NCBI GenBank assembly: GCA_965216335.1
Contig: OZ244154.1
Coordinates: forward strand, 3,410,001-3,474,000
Direction of reading: 5' to 3'
Origin: JAHEJE01 sp965216335
GTDB lineage: Bacteria; Pseudomonadota; Alphaproteobacteria; Rhizobiales; Aestuariivirgaceae
Length of the DNA stretch: 64,000 bases
In this document: positions 43,738 through 52,601 of the stretch, in pieces
How the letters are laid out: each line of letters begins with the position of its first letter
Position numbering within the stretch: the stretch's first letter is position 1
Translations under genes and position numbers: made by a program
The notes under the pieces: model-generated
Seen by the model: the letters and a program-made list of their open reading frames with translations, nothing else
Databases searched by the model: none
Told to the model about the DNA's origin: nothing

Positions 43738-44808
43738 TCACTGCCCGTCCCGCCGCTGCGGCTCCACCAGCAATGCCTTGAATTGCGTGCGCAGTTTGTG
43801 CAGCCGGTCGTTCGACACCCGTGCGGTGCCGGCCTCGGCCAGTGCTGCGGTTGCTGCGCGGTGACGTTCGAACCCCGGCAACTGAGCGCTCAATGCCACC
43901 GAACGCCAGGCGGCATGATTGGGTTTGCTGCGCAGTTGATCCAGATTTGCCGCCATGGCCTTGACCAGGTCCGCCAGGCGGTCATGTCCCTTCGAGCGCA
44001 CCGGCCAGTTGTAGCCGATCAGCGCCGTGCCGACGGCGACCGTTTCTACCGTGCGCCCCGGTGCGATCAGGCCGGCATAGTCGGCCTGTTGCAGCCAGGC
44101 CGGCTGATAATGCCGCGCCATTTGCACCGAATAGGGCACCGGCATCAGTTTCAGGCCATCGGCCTCGGTGATGGTTTCCAGCAGCCGCGACGGCGCTGAA
44201 TCGATGTAGACCATGGCGTCGATCTCGCCGGTCTTGAGCTTGGCGATCGCCGTTGTGGCGTCGAACTCGGTCGCGGTGAAGCCGACCCCGGCCGCTTCCA
44301 GCACCGCCTGGGCGGTGACCTGGAACCCCGAGCCGGGCAGGCCGGTATTGATCCGCCGCCCGTTCAACGTATCGAGCGAAGTTTGCTCATGGCGCACCAA
44401 CAGGTGAAACGAAGAGGGCTGCAGCGTCGTCAGGTAGCTGAACTTCTCCAGCAGCTCGGCAACGAGCTTGTTGCGCGCGGCATGTTCGAACACATCCGTC
44501 TGCACCACCGCGGCATCGGTGCCCTTGATGGTCAAAAGGTCGTTGAGGTTCTGCAGCGGGCCGCGCCCGGCGATCGGTACGATGCGCAAACCATCGTCCT
44601 GCACCGCTGCCGACAATTCGGCTAGATGATGCAGGCCGGAACTGCGCACCGGGCCGCCGATAATGCCGATGGTTTGAACATCTTCAGCCGCTACGGCGTC
44701 AGGGGCCGGTTGACCGGGCACAACTGCAAACGCCATCGCGCCTGCAAGCGCGAACGGTCTCAAAGCCCTCAAAACTTTGCCAGAAAAGCCCGGCAAATCA
44801 TCCTCCAC
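43738..44808 (-). CDS. TAXI-family TRAP transporter solute-binding protein (orphan)
   Basis: 356 residues if GTG 44808 is the start. Signal-like segment ALRPFALAGAMAFAVVPGQP, then the TAXI-type binding fold: GLHHLAELSAAV, GTDAAVVQTDVFEHA, LNGRRINTGLPGSGFQVTA, TGEIDAMVYIDSAPSRLLE. TAXI proteins deliver solutes to DctM-type TRAP permeases, but no permease gene is in the window. It may serve a distant permease or act as a sensor with its membrane-protein neighbour. Confidence 0.78.
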   Translation of the reverse strand: MEDDLPGFSGKVLRALRPFALAGAMAFAVVPGQPAPDAVAAEDVQTIGIIGGPVRSSGLHHLAELSAAVQDDGLRIVPIAGRGPLQNLNDLLTIKGTDAAVVQTDVFEHAARNKLVAELLEKFSYLTTLQPSSFHLLVRHEQTSLDTLNGRRINTGLPGSGFQVTAQAVLEAAGVGFTATEFDATTAIAKLKTGEIDAMVYIDSAPSRLLETITEADGLKLMPVPYSVQMARHYQPAWLQQADYAGLIAPGRTVETVAVGTALIGYNWPVRSKGHDRLADLVKAMAANLDQLRSKPNHAAWRSVALSAQLPGFERHRAATAALAEAGTARVSNDRLHKLRTQFKALLVEPQRRDGQ

Positions 44809-45011
44809 TCACTCACCCCGGCCAGTCCAAAACGGGACTCTTGCCAGCCTGGAAGACCACAACGAGGTCCCCCTAGGGAATATAACCGATAGAAATGCCG
44901 CAAAAATAGGGCAGACCTCCGGCTGGTCCAGATGCGCACGCCATCTGGTCCTTCCACTCCACCTTGAACTGTGCCATTTCTCCCATAGTTAATGAACCGT
45001 AAACGGACAAT

Positions 45012-46001
45012 ATGGTAAACCTAAGACATTATTCGGAAATTGCCAAGTCGAAGCCTCGCACGGTCGTGCTGCCCGAGGCGCAGGATGCCCGCGTGCTGGC
45101 CGCCGCACGGCAACTGGTCGACGCAGGCGTGTGTGCTGTGACGCTGCTGGGCGAGGCCGAGGAGATCGGGCACGCCGCGCAAAACCACGGCACGACGCTC
45201 AAGGGTATCGACATTGTCACCCCAAAATCGAGCCGGCACCTGGCGCGCTTCGCTGAGCTTCTGGACACCCGCAACCGCAAGATCGACCTGGCAACGGCTG
45301 AGACCATGGTCACCGACCCGCTGATCCATGCCGGCCTGATGGTTGCCGAAGGCCACGCCGATGCGATGATCGCCGGTGCGGTTACCGAGACCGGCAAGGT
45401 GATCTCGGCCGGGCTGAAGACCGTGGGGATGGCCGAGGGCATGAGCCGGCTGTCGAGCTATTTCCTGATCAACGTGCCCGATTTCATGCGCTCCGGTCCG
45501 CGCACCTTCATCTTTGCCGACTGCGCCGTCAACGTCGACCCGGACGCCGAGCAACTCGCCGACATCGCCATTGCCTCGGCGGCAAGCGCGGCAATGCTGC
45601 TCGACAAGGAGCCGCGCATCGCGCTGTTGTCGTTCTCCACCCACGGCAGCGCCCGCGCCGAACAGGTCGACAAGGTGACCGCGGCACTGCAACTGGTGCG
45701 CCAGCGCGCGCCCGGCCTGGCCATCGACGGCGAACTGCAGGCCGACGCCGCCTTCGTCCCCGCCGTTGCCGAACGCAAGGCCAGGGGCGGGGCAGGGGTC
45801 GCCGGCCGGGCCAATGTGCTGATCTTTCCCGACCTCAATTCCGGCAACATCGGCTACAAACTGGTTCAGTACATGGCCAATGCCGAAGCCATCGGCCCGT
45901 TCTTCCAGGGCTTCGCCAGGCCGGTCTGCGATCTGTCGCGCGGGTGTTCGACGGAGGATATCGTGGCCGCCACGATCATCATGCTGGCGACGGCGGGGTG
46001 A
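45012..46001 (+). CDS. pta: phosphate acetyl/butyryltransferase
   Basis: 329 residues, length of the short Pta/Ptb form without the N-terminal regulatory domain. Motifs: VVLPEAQDARVLAAARQL, ADAMIAGAVTETGKVISAGL, IFADCAVNVDPDAEQLADIA, ALLSFSTHGSA, IDGELQADAAFVP, NVLIFPDLNSGNIGYKLVQ. It interconverts acyl-CoA and acyl phosphate. No acetate kinase is adjacent. It is divergent from the TAXI-type gene across a 203-bp region. Confidence 0.9.
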   Translation: MVNLRHYSEIAKSKPRTVVLPEAQDARVLAAARQLVDAGVCAVTLLGEAEEIGHAAQNHGTTLKGIDIVTPKSSRHLARFAELLDTRNRKIDLATAETMVTDPLIHAGLMVAEGHADAMIAGAVTETGKVISAGLKTVGMAEGMSRLSSYFLINVPDFMRSGPRTFIFADCAVNVDPDAEQLADIAIASAASAAMLLDKEPRIALLSFSTHGSARAEQVDKVTAALQLVRQRAPGLAIDGELQADAAFVPAVAERKARGGAGVAGRANVLIFPDLNSGNIGYKLVQYMANAEAIGPFFQGFARPVCDLSRGCSTEDIVAATIIMLATAG

Positions 46002-46128
46002 ACCACAGCTGCAGTCCGAGCGGCCGTCGAGCAGGGGCCCGCGGATTCTGAGGCGGGCAGAGTAATGCCGGCCGGTGAGGCGCGCGACAGGGTCAGACAG
46101 CCCGCCTCTGGCCACAAGAATTCTAGCC

Positions 46129-46893
46129 TTACACCATCCCCGCCACCGTCCGTGCCATGCCCGCCAGCGCCAGGACGATCAGCAGGCCGAGCACCATGCG
46201 GCGGAAGGTTTCCGGGCTGGCGCCGAGGAAGTGTTTGCTGCCGGCCCACACACCGAGCGAAAAGATCGGCGCGATGAGCGCGAGCGTCCACACACTGGTC
46301 CAGGTGAGCAGTCCGCTGACCGCCAGCGAGGTGGCGGAAATCGCGTTGACGAAAAAGAAGTAGAACACCAGTGTGGCCCGCATGCGGGCCGGGTTGGTGT
46401 CGCCGGAGATGAAGAACGTGGCGACGACCAGACCGCCGATGCCGGCCGCCCCGTTGGCGATGCCTGAGCCGAAGCCGATGGCGGCGGTCTCGGCCTTGCA
46501 GGTCAGCCGGGTGCGCCGCCAGCCGGCCAGCAGGGCGGTGGAAATCGCCAGCACCAGCGACTGGATCGTCAGCTTCATCACTTCGACCGGGATGATGAAA
46601 TGGGTGGCGACGCCGAACGGGCTGCCGACCATCGCCCCGCCGGCCAGCGGCTTCAACTCGTCCCAGCCGATCTGCCGCCAGATCGACACCACCAGCAGCA
46701 GGCTGGCGTAGATTTCCAGGAGCACGGTGATCGGCACCAGCGTGGACGGTGCCACGAAACTGGCCAGAGCCGCGATGATCACCGCCGACGACCCGAACCC
46801 GGCATAGCCGCGCACGAACCCGGAAGCGAACAGCAGGACCGCCAGCCCGGCCATCTCCAGCGCATTCAGATCGTAGGGAATCAACCCGCCCAT
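46129..46893 (-). CDS. TSUP (TauE/SafE) family permease
   Basis: 254 residues from MGGLIPYDLNALEMAG; the longer open frame upstream is not coding. About eight hydrophobic helices. The duplicated signature is present: GFVRGYAGFGSSAVIIAAL in the first half and GFGSGIANGAAGIGGLVVA in the second. Family members export sulfite, sulfoacetate or other organic anions. Proximity to pta, as in sulfonate-degrading clusters, is suggestive only. Confidence 0.85.
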   Translation of the reverse strand: MGGLIPYDLNALEMAGLAVLLFASGFVRGYAGFGSSAVIIAALASFVAPSTLVPITVLLEIYASLLLVVSIWRQIGWDELKPLAGGAMVGSPFGVATHFIIPVEVMKLTIQSLVLAISTALLAGWRRTRLTCKAETAAIGFGSGIANGAAGIGGLVVATFFISGDTNPARMRATLVFYFFFVNAISATSLAVSGLLTWTSVWTLALIAPIFSLGVWAGSKHFLGASPETFRRMVLGLLIVLALAGMARTVAGMV

Positions 46894-46971
46894 GACCCGG
46901 CACACTATCGCTTGCACTGGTAGGTTTCCATTCAATAAGCTGGCGGCTTCACAAACCGGAGCAAGCCCAGC

Positions 46972-47211
46972 ATGAAAGTCACCGTCAACATCGACTGCAC
47001 CCCGATCGAAGCCCGGCAGTTTTTCGGACTTCCCGACGTCGAGCCGCTGCAGAAGGCCATGATGGGCCGCCTGCAGGAACAAATGGAAGATCAGATGACC
47101 AAGCTGTCTCCGGACGAACTGATGAAAGCCTGGCTGACGCCGGGCATGGAGAATTTTTCGAAGTTCCAGCAGGCCATGTGGTCGGCGGCCACCGGCAAGA
47201 AGGGTGATTAG
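46972..47211 (+). CDS. small conserved protein (DUF6489-like)
   Basis: 79 residues: KVTVNIDCTPIEARQFFGLP then DVEPLQKAMMGRLQEQM and an amphipathic C-terminal part. GGAG lies 11 nt before the ATG. I recall this as a small alphaproteobacterial family of unknown function (DUF6489), encoded beside a class IV aminotransferase as here (6-bp gap). Methionine- and glutamine-rich helix suggests a soluble helper or regulator. Confidence 0.75.
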   Translation: MKVTVNIDCTPIEARQFFGLPDVEPLQKAMMGRLQEQMEDQMTKLSPDELMKAWLTPGMENFSKFQQAMWSAATGKKGD

Positions 47212-47217
47212 GGCCTG

Positions 47218-48147
47218 ATGGAGTTTCCGCCCGGTGTCGCCTATCTGAATGGCGACTACACGCCGATCAGCGAAGCAAAGATTTCCGTCCTCGACTGGGG
47301 CTTCCTGCGCTCTGATGCGACTTATGATGTGGTGCATGTCTGGCAGGGCCGGTTCTTCCGCCTTGATGTGCACCTCGACCGGTTCTACGCCTCGGCGGCG
47401 AAAATCCATCTCGACGTACCGGTCGCGCGTGAAGAATTGGCCCGCATCCTGGCCGGCTGCGTCGATCGCTCCGGGCTGGATGACGCCTATGTCGAGATGA
47501 TCGTCACCCGCGGCGTCTCGCCGACGTTTTCCCGCGACCCGCGCGATGCCGTCCCGCAGCTCATCTGCTTTGCCATCCCACTCGGCTGGATCCTCAAGCC
47601 CGAGGACCGCGAGACGGGCTTGAGCATCGCGGTGTCGGACATCCGCCGCATCCCGCCCAACTCCGTCGACCCGACGGTAAAGAACTATCATTGGCTCGAC
47701 CTTGTGATGGGGCTGTACGATGCCTATGAGCGGGGCGCGGAAAACGTCGTGCTCACCGATGCCGGCGGCAACCTGACCGAAGGCCCGGGTTTCAACATCT
47801 TCATCGTCAAGGACGGTGAAATCGCAACCCCGGACAGCGGGGTGCTGGAAGGCATCACTCGGCGCACGGCCATGGAACTGGCCGGCGAACTGGGCATGCC
47901 CGTCGAGCGGTGTCCGGTGCCGCTCGAAACTGCCCTTAAGGCCGACGAGGTTTTCGCCACCTCGACAGCCGGCGGCATCATGCCCATCACCCGGATCAAC
48001 GGTGATCCGGTAGGGTCAGGCGAAATGGGCCCCGTCACCCGCAGCCTTATCGACGCTTACTGGCAAAGGCACACCGACCCGAACTGGTCAACCGCGGTTC
48101 GGGCGTTGGCTCAAACCGGATCATCGCTTACGGAATCTCCTGATTGA
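47218..48147 (+). CDS. class IV PLP aminotransferase (D-amino-acid/branched-chain type)
   Basis: 309 residues. Class IV features: YLNGDYTPISEAKISVLDWG (domain start), PLP lysine in DPTVKNYHWLDL, and the phosphate-binding GGNLTEGPGFNIFIVKDG, with FATSTAGGIMPI near the end. It could be a D-alanine, branched-chain or aminodeoxychorismate-lyase-like enzyme; motifs alone do not separate these. Co-transcribed with the small DUF6489-like gene. Its last 20 bp overlap the convergent cyclase gene. Confidence 0.85.
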   Translation: MEFPPGVAYLNGDYTPISEAKISVLDWGFLRSDATYDVVHVWQGRFFRLDVHLDRFYASAAKIHLDVPVAREELARILAGCVDRSGLDDAYVEMIVTRGVSPTFSRDPRDAVPQLICFAIPLGWILKPEDRETGLSIAVSDIRRIPPNSVDPTVKNYHWLDLVMGLYDAYERGAENVVLTDAGGNLTEGPGFNIFIVKDGEIATPDSGVLEGITRRTAMELAGELGMPVERCPVPLETALKADEVFATSTAGGIMPITRINGDPVGSGEMGPVTRSLIDAYWQRHTDPNWSTAVRALAQTGSSLTESPD

Positions 48148-49165
48148 CCGAGGTCCATGCCTCCACCAGGCTGGGTGAGTCCTCGCACCGGGTGCGCGGC
48201 AGGTCGTCGAGCACCTGGTGCCAAGGCATGGCGCTTTCCACACCCAGGTGGTAGGTCGGGACGACACCTTCCGGTTTGTCCAGGCTGGCTGTAAACATCA
48301 GGATCCAATGGGTCCACCTGCCAATCACGCCGCGGTAGAACAGCGCCGAACCGCAATCGCCGCAAAACCCCCGTTCAGCGATTTCCGAAGAGCGGTAAAT
48401 CTTGGGTTCGCCTTGCGTGAACCTCAATGCCTCGCTCACAAAGGTCGTTCCGGCGATCACCGGCGCACCGGTAAACCTTTGGCACATCCGGCAATGGCAG
48501 TACATCGTGCCCAACTCGGGCTGATTGATTTCATAGCGCACCTTGCCGCAAAGGCAGCCGCCGGTAATCAGCGCAGCGGTTTCGGCCGGCTCATCTATGA
48601 ACGGCCTGAATGCGGCCCGAGCCGCCGGGCTGGAGGCATCCGGGCTGTAGTGATAGGCCCGCACCGGTTTGGCGATGTTCTTGACCTTGTGAGCCCCTAG
48701 ATCGCTGAATGTCTGATCGACCTCACCATCGATTTGCGCCAGTACCGGCAGTGAAATGCACACCCCGCCCGGCTCGGCCAGTTGCTCAAGCCGCGCCGCC
48801 ACGTTGATGCCGTCACCGTAGATATCTTCATCGGTGACCAGGATTTCTCCAAGGTTGATGCCGATGCGGAACTTGAGCTGGCGGTCCTCCGGCACGCCCT
48901 CGTTGCGTTTGAGGATGCCATCTTGAATGGCGACGGCGCATTCGACCGCGTCGATCACGCTTTTGAACTCGACCAGAATGCCATCGCCCATCAGCTTGAC
49001 GATGCGACCGCGGAATTGGCCGATGGTTGGGTCGATAACGGCGAAGCGGTGACCCTGCAACGCTCTCAGCGTGCCGGTTTCGTCCTGCTCCATGAGACGG
49101 CTGTAGCCAGCCACATCGGCGATCAGAATGGCAGCCAGCCGCCGCTCGGTCGTGTCCCGGGTCAT
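48128..49165 (-). CDS. class III nucleotide cyclase domain fused to a GFA (Mss4-like) zinc domain
   Basis: 345 residues. Residues about 8-175 are a class III adenylate/guanylate cyclase domain (RRLAAILIADVAGYSRLM with the first metal Asp; KLMGDGILVEF with the second; FRIGINLGEI). Residues about 197-320 are a GFA/CENP-V-like domain with zinc cysteines GGCLCGKVRYE, YCHCRMCQRFTGAP and GFCGDCGSALFYRG. GFA domains bind thiol adducts such as S-hydroxymethylglutathione. The fusion suggests cyclic-nucleotide output tied to a small thiol or aldehyde signal. Its ATG overlaps the cupin stop by 4 nt; the 3' end overlaps the convergent aminotransferase. Confidence 0.85.
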   Translation of the reverse strand: MTRDTTERRLAAILIADVAGYSRLMEQDETGTLRALQGHRFAVIDPTIGQFRGRIVKLMGDGILVEFKSVIDAVECAVAIQDGILKRNEGVPEDRQLKFRIGINLGEILVTDEDIYGDGINVAARLEQLAEPGGVCISLPVLAQIDGEVDQTFSDLGAHKVKNIAKPVRAYHYSPDASSPAARAAFRPFIDEPAETAALITGGCLCGKVRYEINQPELGTMYCHCRMCQRFTGAPVIAGTTFVSEALRFTQGEPKIYRSSEIAERGFCGDCGSALFYRGVIGRWTHWILMFTASLDKPEGVVPTYHLGVESAMPWHQVLDDLPRTRCEDSPSLVEAWTSVNQEIP

Positions 49166-49443
49166 TTCAGCTCCACCTCGATGAACGCATACTCACCGTC
49201 ATTTGCGTTGATGACATCGTGCTCGACGCCTTCAGAGCGAAAATAGGGCACACCCTGTTTCATCTCGGCAAGGCTTTCGCCCTCCTTGGTAACCAGCTTC
49301 ACCTTGCCGTCCATCAGCGGCACCACGACATAGTCGTGCCCGTGCCGGTGCCAGCCGGTGCTGTCGCCCTTTTGAAAGCGCCATTCGGTGACGATGACCC
49401 TGTCGTTGTCGATGAACACGGTGGGCTTGGCGTTTCCGGACAT
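49162..49443 (-). CDS. cupin domain protein
   Basis: 93 residues, one cupin barrel. Motif 1 is GWHRHGHDYVVVPLMDGKV (metal His residues), motif 2 EGVEHDVINANDGEYAFIEV. The ATGA overlap with the cyclase-GFA gene implies coupled translation and a shared process, perhaps sensing or turnover of a small metabolite. Substrate unknown. Confidence 0.82.
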   Translation of the reverse strand: MSGNAKPTVFIDNDRVIVTEWRFQKGDSTGWHRHGHDYVVVPLMDGKVKLVTKEGESLAEMKQGVPYFRSEGVEHDVINANDGEYAFIEVELK

Positions 49444-49492
49444 TGGCGTACCTCCTGCTGTTGCGGACGGTAGGCTATCACACCCGGCAACG

Positions 49493-49520
49493 AAAAAGCC
49501 CGCCAGTTGCGGCGGGCTTT
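49493..49520 (-). terminator. intrinsic terminator
   Basis: On the minus strand AAAGCCCGCC, loop GCAACT, GGCGGGCTTT, followed directly by more T (five in a row). This is a classic Rho-independent terminator, 21 bp after the ald stop. Confidence 0.9.
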
Positions 49521-49540
49521 GAGGTCCAGTTCGGGTCGAC

Positions 49541-50653
49541 CTATAGCAGCGTGTCTGTCGCCACGTAGTCGTAGCCGAGGTCGTCTGCGACGGCCTTGTA
49601 GGTCACCTTGCCCTCGTGCACGTTGAGGCCTTCGCGCAGATGGGCGTCGTCCCTGAGCGCCTGCTTCCAGCCCTTGTTGGCCAGCGCGATGGTGAACGGC
49701 AGGGTGACGTTGTTGAGCGCGTAGGTCGAGGTCTTCGGCACGCCGCCCGGCATGTTGGCGACGCAGTAGTGGATCACGTCGTCGACCACGTAGACCGGGT
49801 CGTCATGGGTGGTGGCCTTGGAGGTTTCCGCCGAGCCGCCCTGGTCGATGGCGACATCGACGATGACCGAGCCGGCCTTCATGGTCTTGACCAGATCGCG
49901 GGTGATCAGCTTCGGCGCCGCGGCACCGGGGATCAGCACGCCGCCGATCACCAGGTCGGCATCGGCCAGGTGGCGTTCGATGGCATCGCGCGTCGAGTAG
50001 ACCGTGTTGAGCGGGCGGTCGAACTGGGCCCAGCACTGGCGCAGCACATCGACGTTCTTGTCGATCACCCAGACATCGGCGCCCATGCCGAGCGCGATGT
50101 GGATGGCGTGCTTGCCGACCATGCCGCCGCCGAGCACCACCACCTTGGCCGGGTCGACGCCCGGCACGCCGCCGAGCAGCACGCCGTGGCCGCCATGGGC
50201 CTTTTCGAGATAGTAGGCACCGGCCTGGATCGACAGCCGCCCGGCCACCTCCGACATCGGCGCCAGCAGCGGCAGGCCGCCGGTCCGTCCGGTGACGGTT
50301 TCATAGGCGATGCAGGTCGCGCCGCTCTCGACCAGGTCGCGCGTCTGGTCCGGATCGGGCGCCAGGTGCAGGTAGGTGAACAGGATCTGGCCCTTGCGCA
50401 ACATGGCGCGCTCGACCGCCTGGGGCTCCTTGACCTTGACTATCATCTCGGCGTTGTCGAACACCTCCTTGGCGGTATCGACGATCTCCGCCCCGGCGGC
50501 GCGGTAGGCATCATCGTCCATGCCGATGCCGACACCGGCATTGGTCTCCACGATCACCTTGTGGCCGTTTTCCACCACTTCGCGCACCGATGTCGGCGTC
50601 ATGCCGACGCGAAACTCTTTGACTTTGATTTCCTTTGGAACACCCAGCAGCAT
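49541..50653 (-). CDS. ald: alanine dehydrogenase
   Basis: 370 residues, family length. N-terminal GVPKEIKVKEFRVGMTP, the Lys/His substrate region (KVKEPQ, LFTYLHLAPD), and the Rossmann motif VVLGGGMVGKHAIHIALGMG with D198-equivalent in VIDKN. It interconverts alanine and pyruvate/ammonia with NAD. The divergent Lrp-type gene and intervening palindrome indicate amino-acid-responsive control. An intrinsic terminator follows. Confidence 0.95.
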   Translation of the reverse strand: MLLGVPKEIKVKEFRVGMTPTSVREVVENGHKVIVETNAGVGIGMDDDAYRAAGAEIVDTAKEVFDNAEMIVKVKEPQAVERAMLRKGQILFTYLHLAPDPDQTRDLVESGATCIAYETVTGRTGGLPLLAPMSEVAGRLSIQAGAYYLEKAHGGHGVLLGGVPGVDPAKVVVLGGGMVGKHAIHIALGMGADVWVIDKNVDVLRQCWAQFDRPLNTVYSTRDAIERHLADADLVIGGVLIPGAAAPKLITRDLVKTMKAGSVIVDVAIDQGGSAETSKATTHDDPVYVVDDVIHYCVANMPGGVPKTSTYALNNVTLPFTIALANKGWKQALRDDAHLREGLNVHEGKVTYKAVADDLGYDYVATDTLL

Positions 50654-50764
50654 AGCGCCACCTCCCCTGAAACCGGCCGGACCATCCGCGCCTGATTGAC
50701 CGCGATGGGTAACATGAGCGGCGGTGGAAGAATTCTCAATTTGCCCGCGAAATTGACAATTTTT

Positions 50765-50794
50765 AGAAATTCATGCGAGAAAAGCATAATTTCT
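50765..50794. promoter_or_regulatory. candidate Lrp-type operator between ald and its regulator
   Basis: An AT-rich interrupted palindrome: AGAAATTCATGC, 7-nt centre, GCATAATTTCT. It lies in the 161-bp divergent region, 20 bp before the regulator start and about 111 bp from ald. Lrp/AsnC proteins bind degenerate AT-rich palindromes in exactly this setting. Confidence 0.6.
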
Positions 50795-50814
50795 TAGAAT
50801 AAAAACGAGAGAAC

Positions 50815-51279
50815 ATGGACCGGATTGATAAAACCATTCTCACCTGCCTGCAGGCTGACAGCCGCCAGCCGGTGGCGCAGATCGCCGAGGCTGCCGGCCT
50901 GTCGCCGTCCGCCTGCCACCGCCGCATCAAGCTCCTGGAAGAGGCCGGCATCATCGACAGCTACACCGCCCGCCTCAACCGCGAGGCGCTCGGCCTGGCG
51001 GTCGAGTTCTTCGTCGAAATCTCCCTGCAGTCGCAGACCGAGGAAACCCTTGAGAAGTTCGAACAGGCCGTCCGCGACGTCCCCGAAATCCTCGAATGCC
51101 ACCTGATGGGCGGCCAATTCGACTATCTCCTAAGGATCGCCGCCGCCGACGCCCAGGACTACGAACGCATCCACCGGACGAGGATTACACGGTTGCCGGG
51201 CGTGGCACGGATACAGTCGAGCCTGTCATTGAGGAACGTAAAAAGGTGGCGCGGGTATCCGGCCGGGATGTTGGGGTGA
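50815..51279 (+). CDS. Lrp/AsnC family transcriptional regulator
   Basis: 154 residues. N-terminal winged HTH (DRIDKTILTCLQADSRQPVA, AGLSPSACHRRIKLLEEAGI) and a C-terminal RAM ligand-binding domain (about 65-140, ECHLMGGQFDYLLRIAAADA with the GxxDY element). Divergent from ald, so it most likely activates ald in response to alanine, as AldR/DadR-type regulators do. Confidence 0.92.
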   Translation: MDRIDKTILTCLQADSRQPVAQIAEAAGLSPSACHRRIKLLEEAGIIDSYTARLNREALGLAVEFFVEISLQSQTEETLEKFEQAVRDVPEILECHLMGGQFDYLLRIAAADAQDYERIHRTRITRLPGVARIQSSLSLRNVKRWRGYPAGMLG

Positions 51280-51462
51280 ACGTGTAGATGTTTGACATCG
51301 ACTGACGCTGTTTGCTGGATAGCGCCTTTATCGCACTTGATGGCTGATACCTCCCTCAGCATTCATCCAATTGAATGGACCCAAGGGGAATATCGGCAAT
51401 TTAGCTTGCAAAATTTATTTGAATGATGTTCAATGAACATTGCTCAATAGGAGTTTTTAATT

Positions 51463-52587
51463 ATGCTCATTCGCTTGTTTCGGGTTGCGTTGGGGGTTTT
51501 GATCGGATTGTTCGTGTTTGTGATATCTCAAGAATTTACGCGTGACGTATCGCGCGCCATTACTCATGGACGGCCGATCTCACATTTTGGATGGCAACAT
51601 GTACAGTTCGCGTTGGGTTGGCGCGGCCCTGGATTGATTTTGACATCTGTCGGTCCATTAGTTGTTGCATGCCTGCTAATGGAATGGCGCGGTTACAGGT
51701 CATTGTGGTCGAGTGTACTCGTGTGGCTGGTAACATTCACATTCGTAGCCTGGTTGCATTATGGCCCTTTGGAAGGCTGGCTTCACGGCGGATGGGTAAG
51801 CGCTGCTATTCTTGCTGGGCTCGCACACTGGATTGTTGCTGGTAGCAGGTGGCCGCACTTGTCGCGCAAGGTTGTCAGTGGACAAGCCGGCCTGGAAGGA
51901 GGCATGACGCATCGATGGGTGCATTTGATGATCGCTTGCGCAACTATCGCGCTGCTTGCGTGCTGGTACATGCTGCCGCGCTTTCCTTACGGGCCTTATA
52001 CACTCTATACCGAACTGACGGTGGAAAAGCGTGCCGCCAGGCCTTCATTCGTTGCATTGGCTAACGAGCAAACACACCCTTTCATGTATGGGCAAAGACC
52101 ACTGAAACGGGATTGGCTGGCAGCAATCCCGCGATGGCCTGATGTTCGCGATTGTCTGGTGCGCTCAGAACGAAAGAAATCCGAGCCGGATTTGCGTCTC
52201 ATCAACTGGGACGCATTCTGGACCACGGCTGATGCCGAGATTTGTTTGTGGAGAATTTTCTCAAGCCTTGGCACCCCGGAGCGAGCGGCACGCTGGTTCG
52301 AGTTCCATGGGTTGGGTGACGGCAGCGTTGGCTCGGGCAAGATGCACATTTCCCCGAGATGGCACAAGATGTACCCGGAAAGGCTGCGTCGCATGAAAAG
52401 GAGAACAAAGATCGTTACAAGGATGGCGGGTGGTTCGCGAAGTTTGAAAGAACAGCGGGCGATGTTTCCGACGTTTGGGCCTAGTTCAATTCTTGTGAAC
52501 ATTCTTCCGCATAGCGAGAATTTTAGCTCTACCTGGACAACCGAAAACGAACTGCTGAAAGTCAGAGTAGGACGCAACACCCTCTAA
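51463..52587 (+). CDS. uncharacterised membrane protein, AT-richer orphan
   Basis: 374 residues. Four to five hydrophobic helices in the first 175 residues (ALGVLIGLFVFVISQ; LILTSVGPLVVACLLM; SVLVWLVTFTFVAWL; MIACATIALLACWYML), then a soluble C-terminal part of about 190 residues without recognised motifs. Lower GC and untypical codon use suggest horizontal acquisition. An A/T-rich leader with TAGGAG before ATG 51463 supports the start. No operon partners. Confidence 0.65.
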   Translation: MLIRLFRVALGVLIGLFVFVISQEFTRDVSRAITHGRPISHFGWQHVQFALGWRGPGLILTSVGPLVVACLLMEWRGYRSLWSSVLVWLVTFTFVAWLHYGPLEGWLHGGWVSAAILAGLAHWIVAGSRWPHLSRKVVSGQAGLEGGMTHRWVHLMIACATIALLACWYMLPRFPYGPYTLYTELTVEKRAARPSFVALANEQTHPFMYGQRPLKRDWLAAIPRWPDVRDCLVRSERKKSEPDLRLINWDAFWTTADAEICLWRIFSSLGTPERAARWFEFHGLGDGSVGSGKMHISPRWHKMYPERLRRMKRRTKIVTRMAGGSRSLKEQRAMFPTFGPSSILVNILPHSENFSSTWTTENELLKVRVGRNTL

Positions 52588-52601
52588 AACGACCGCCGCC
52601 G

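Noticed and set aside
46129..47691. 520-codon minus frame covering the TSUP permease
   Set aside because: Only the part from 46893 has membrane-protein features; the rest is antisense to the small DUF6489-like and aminotransferase genes.
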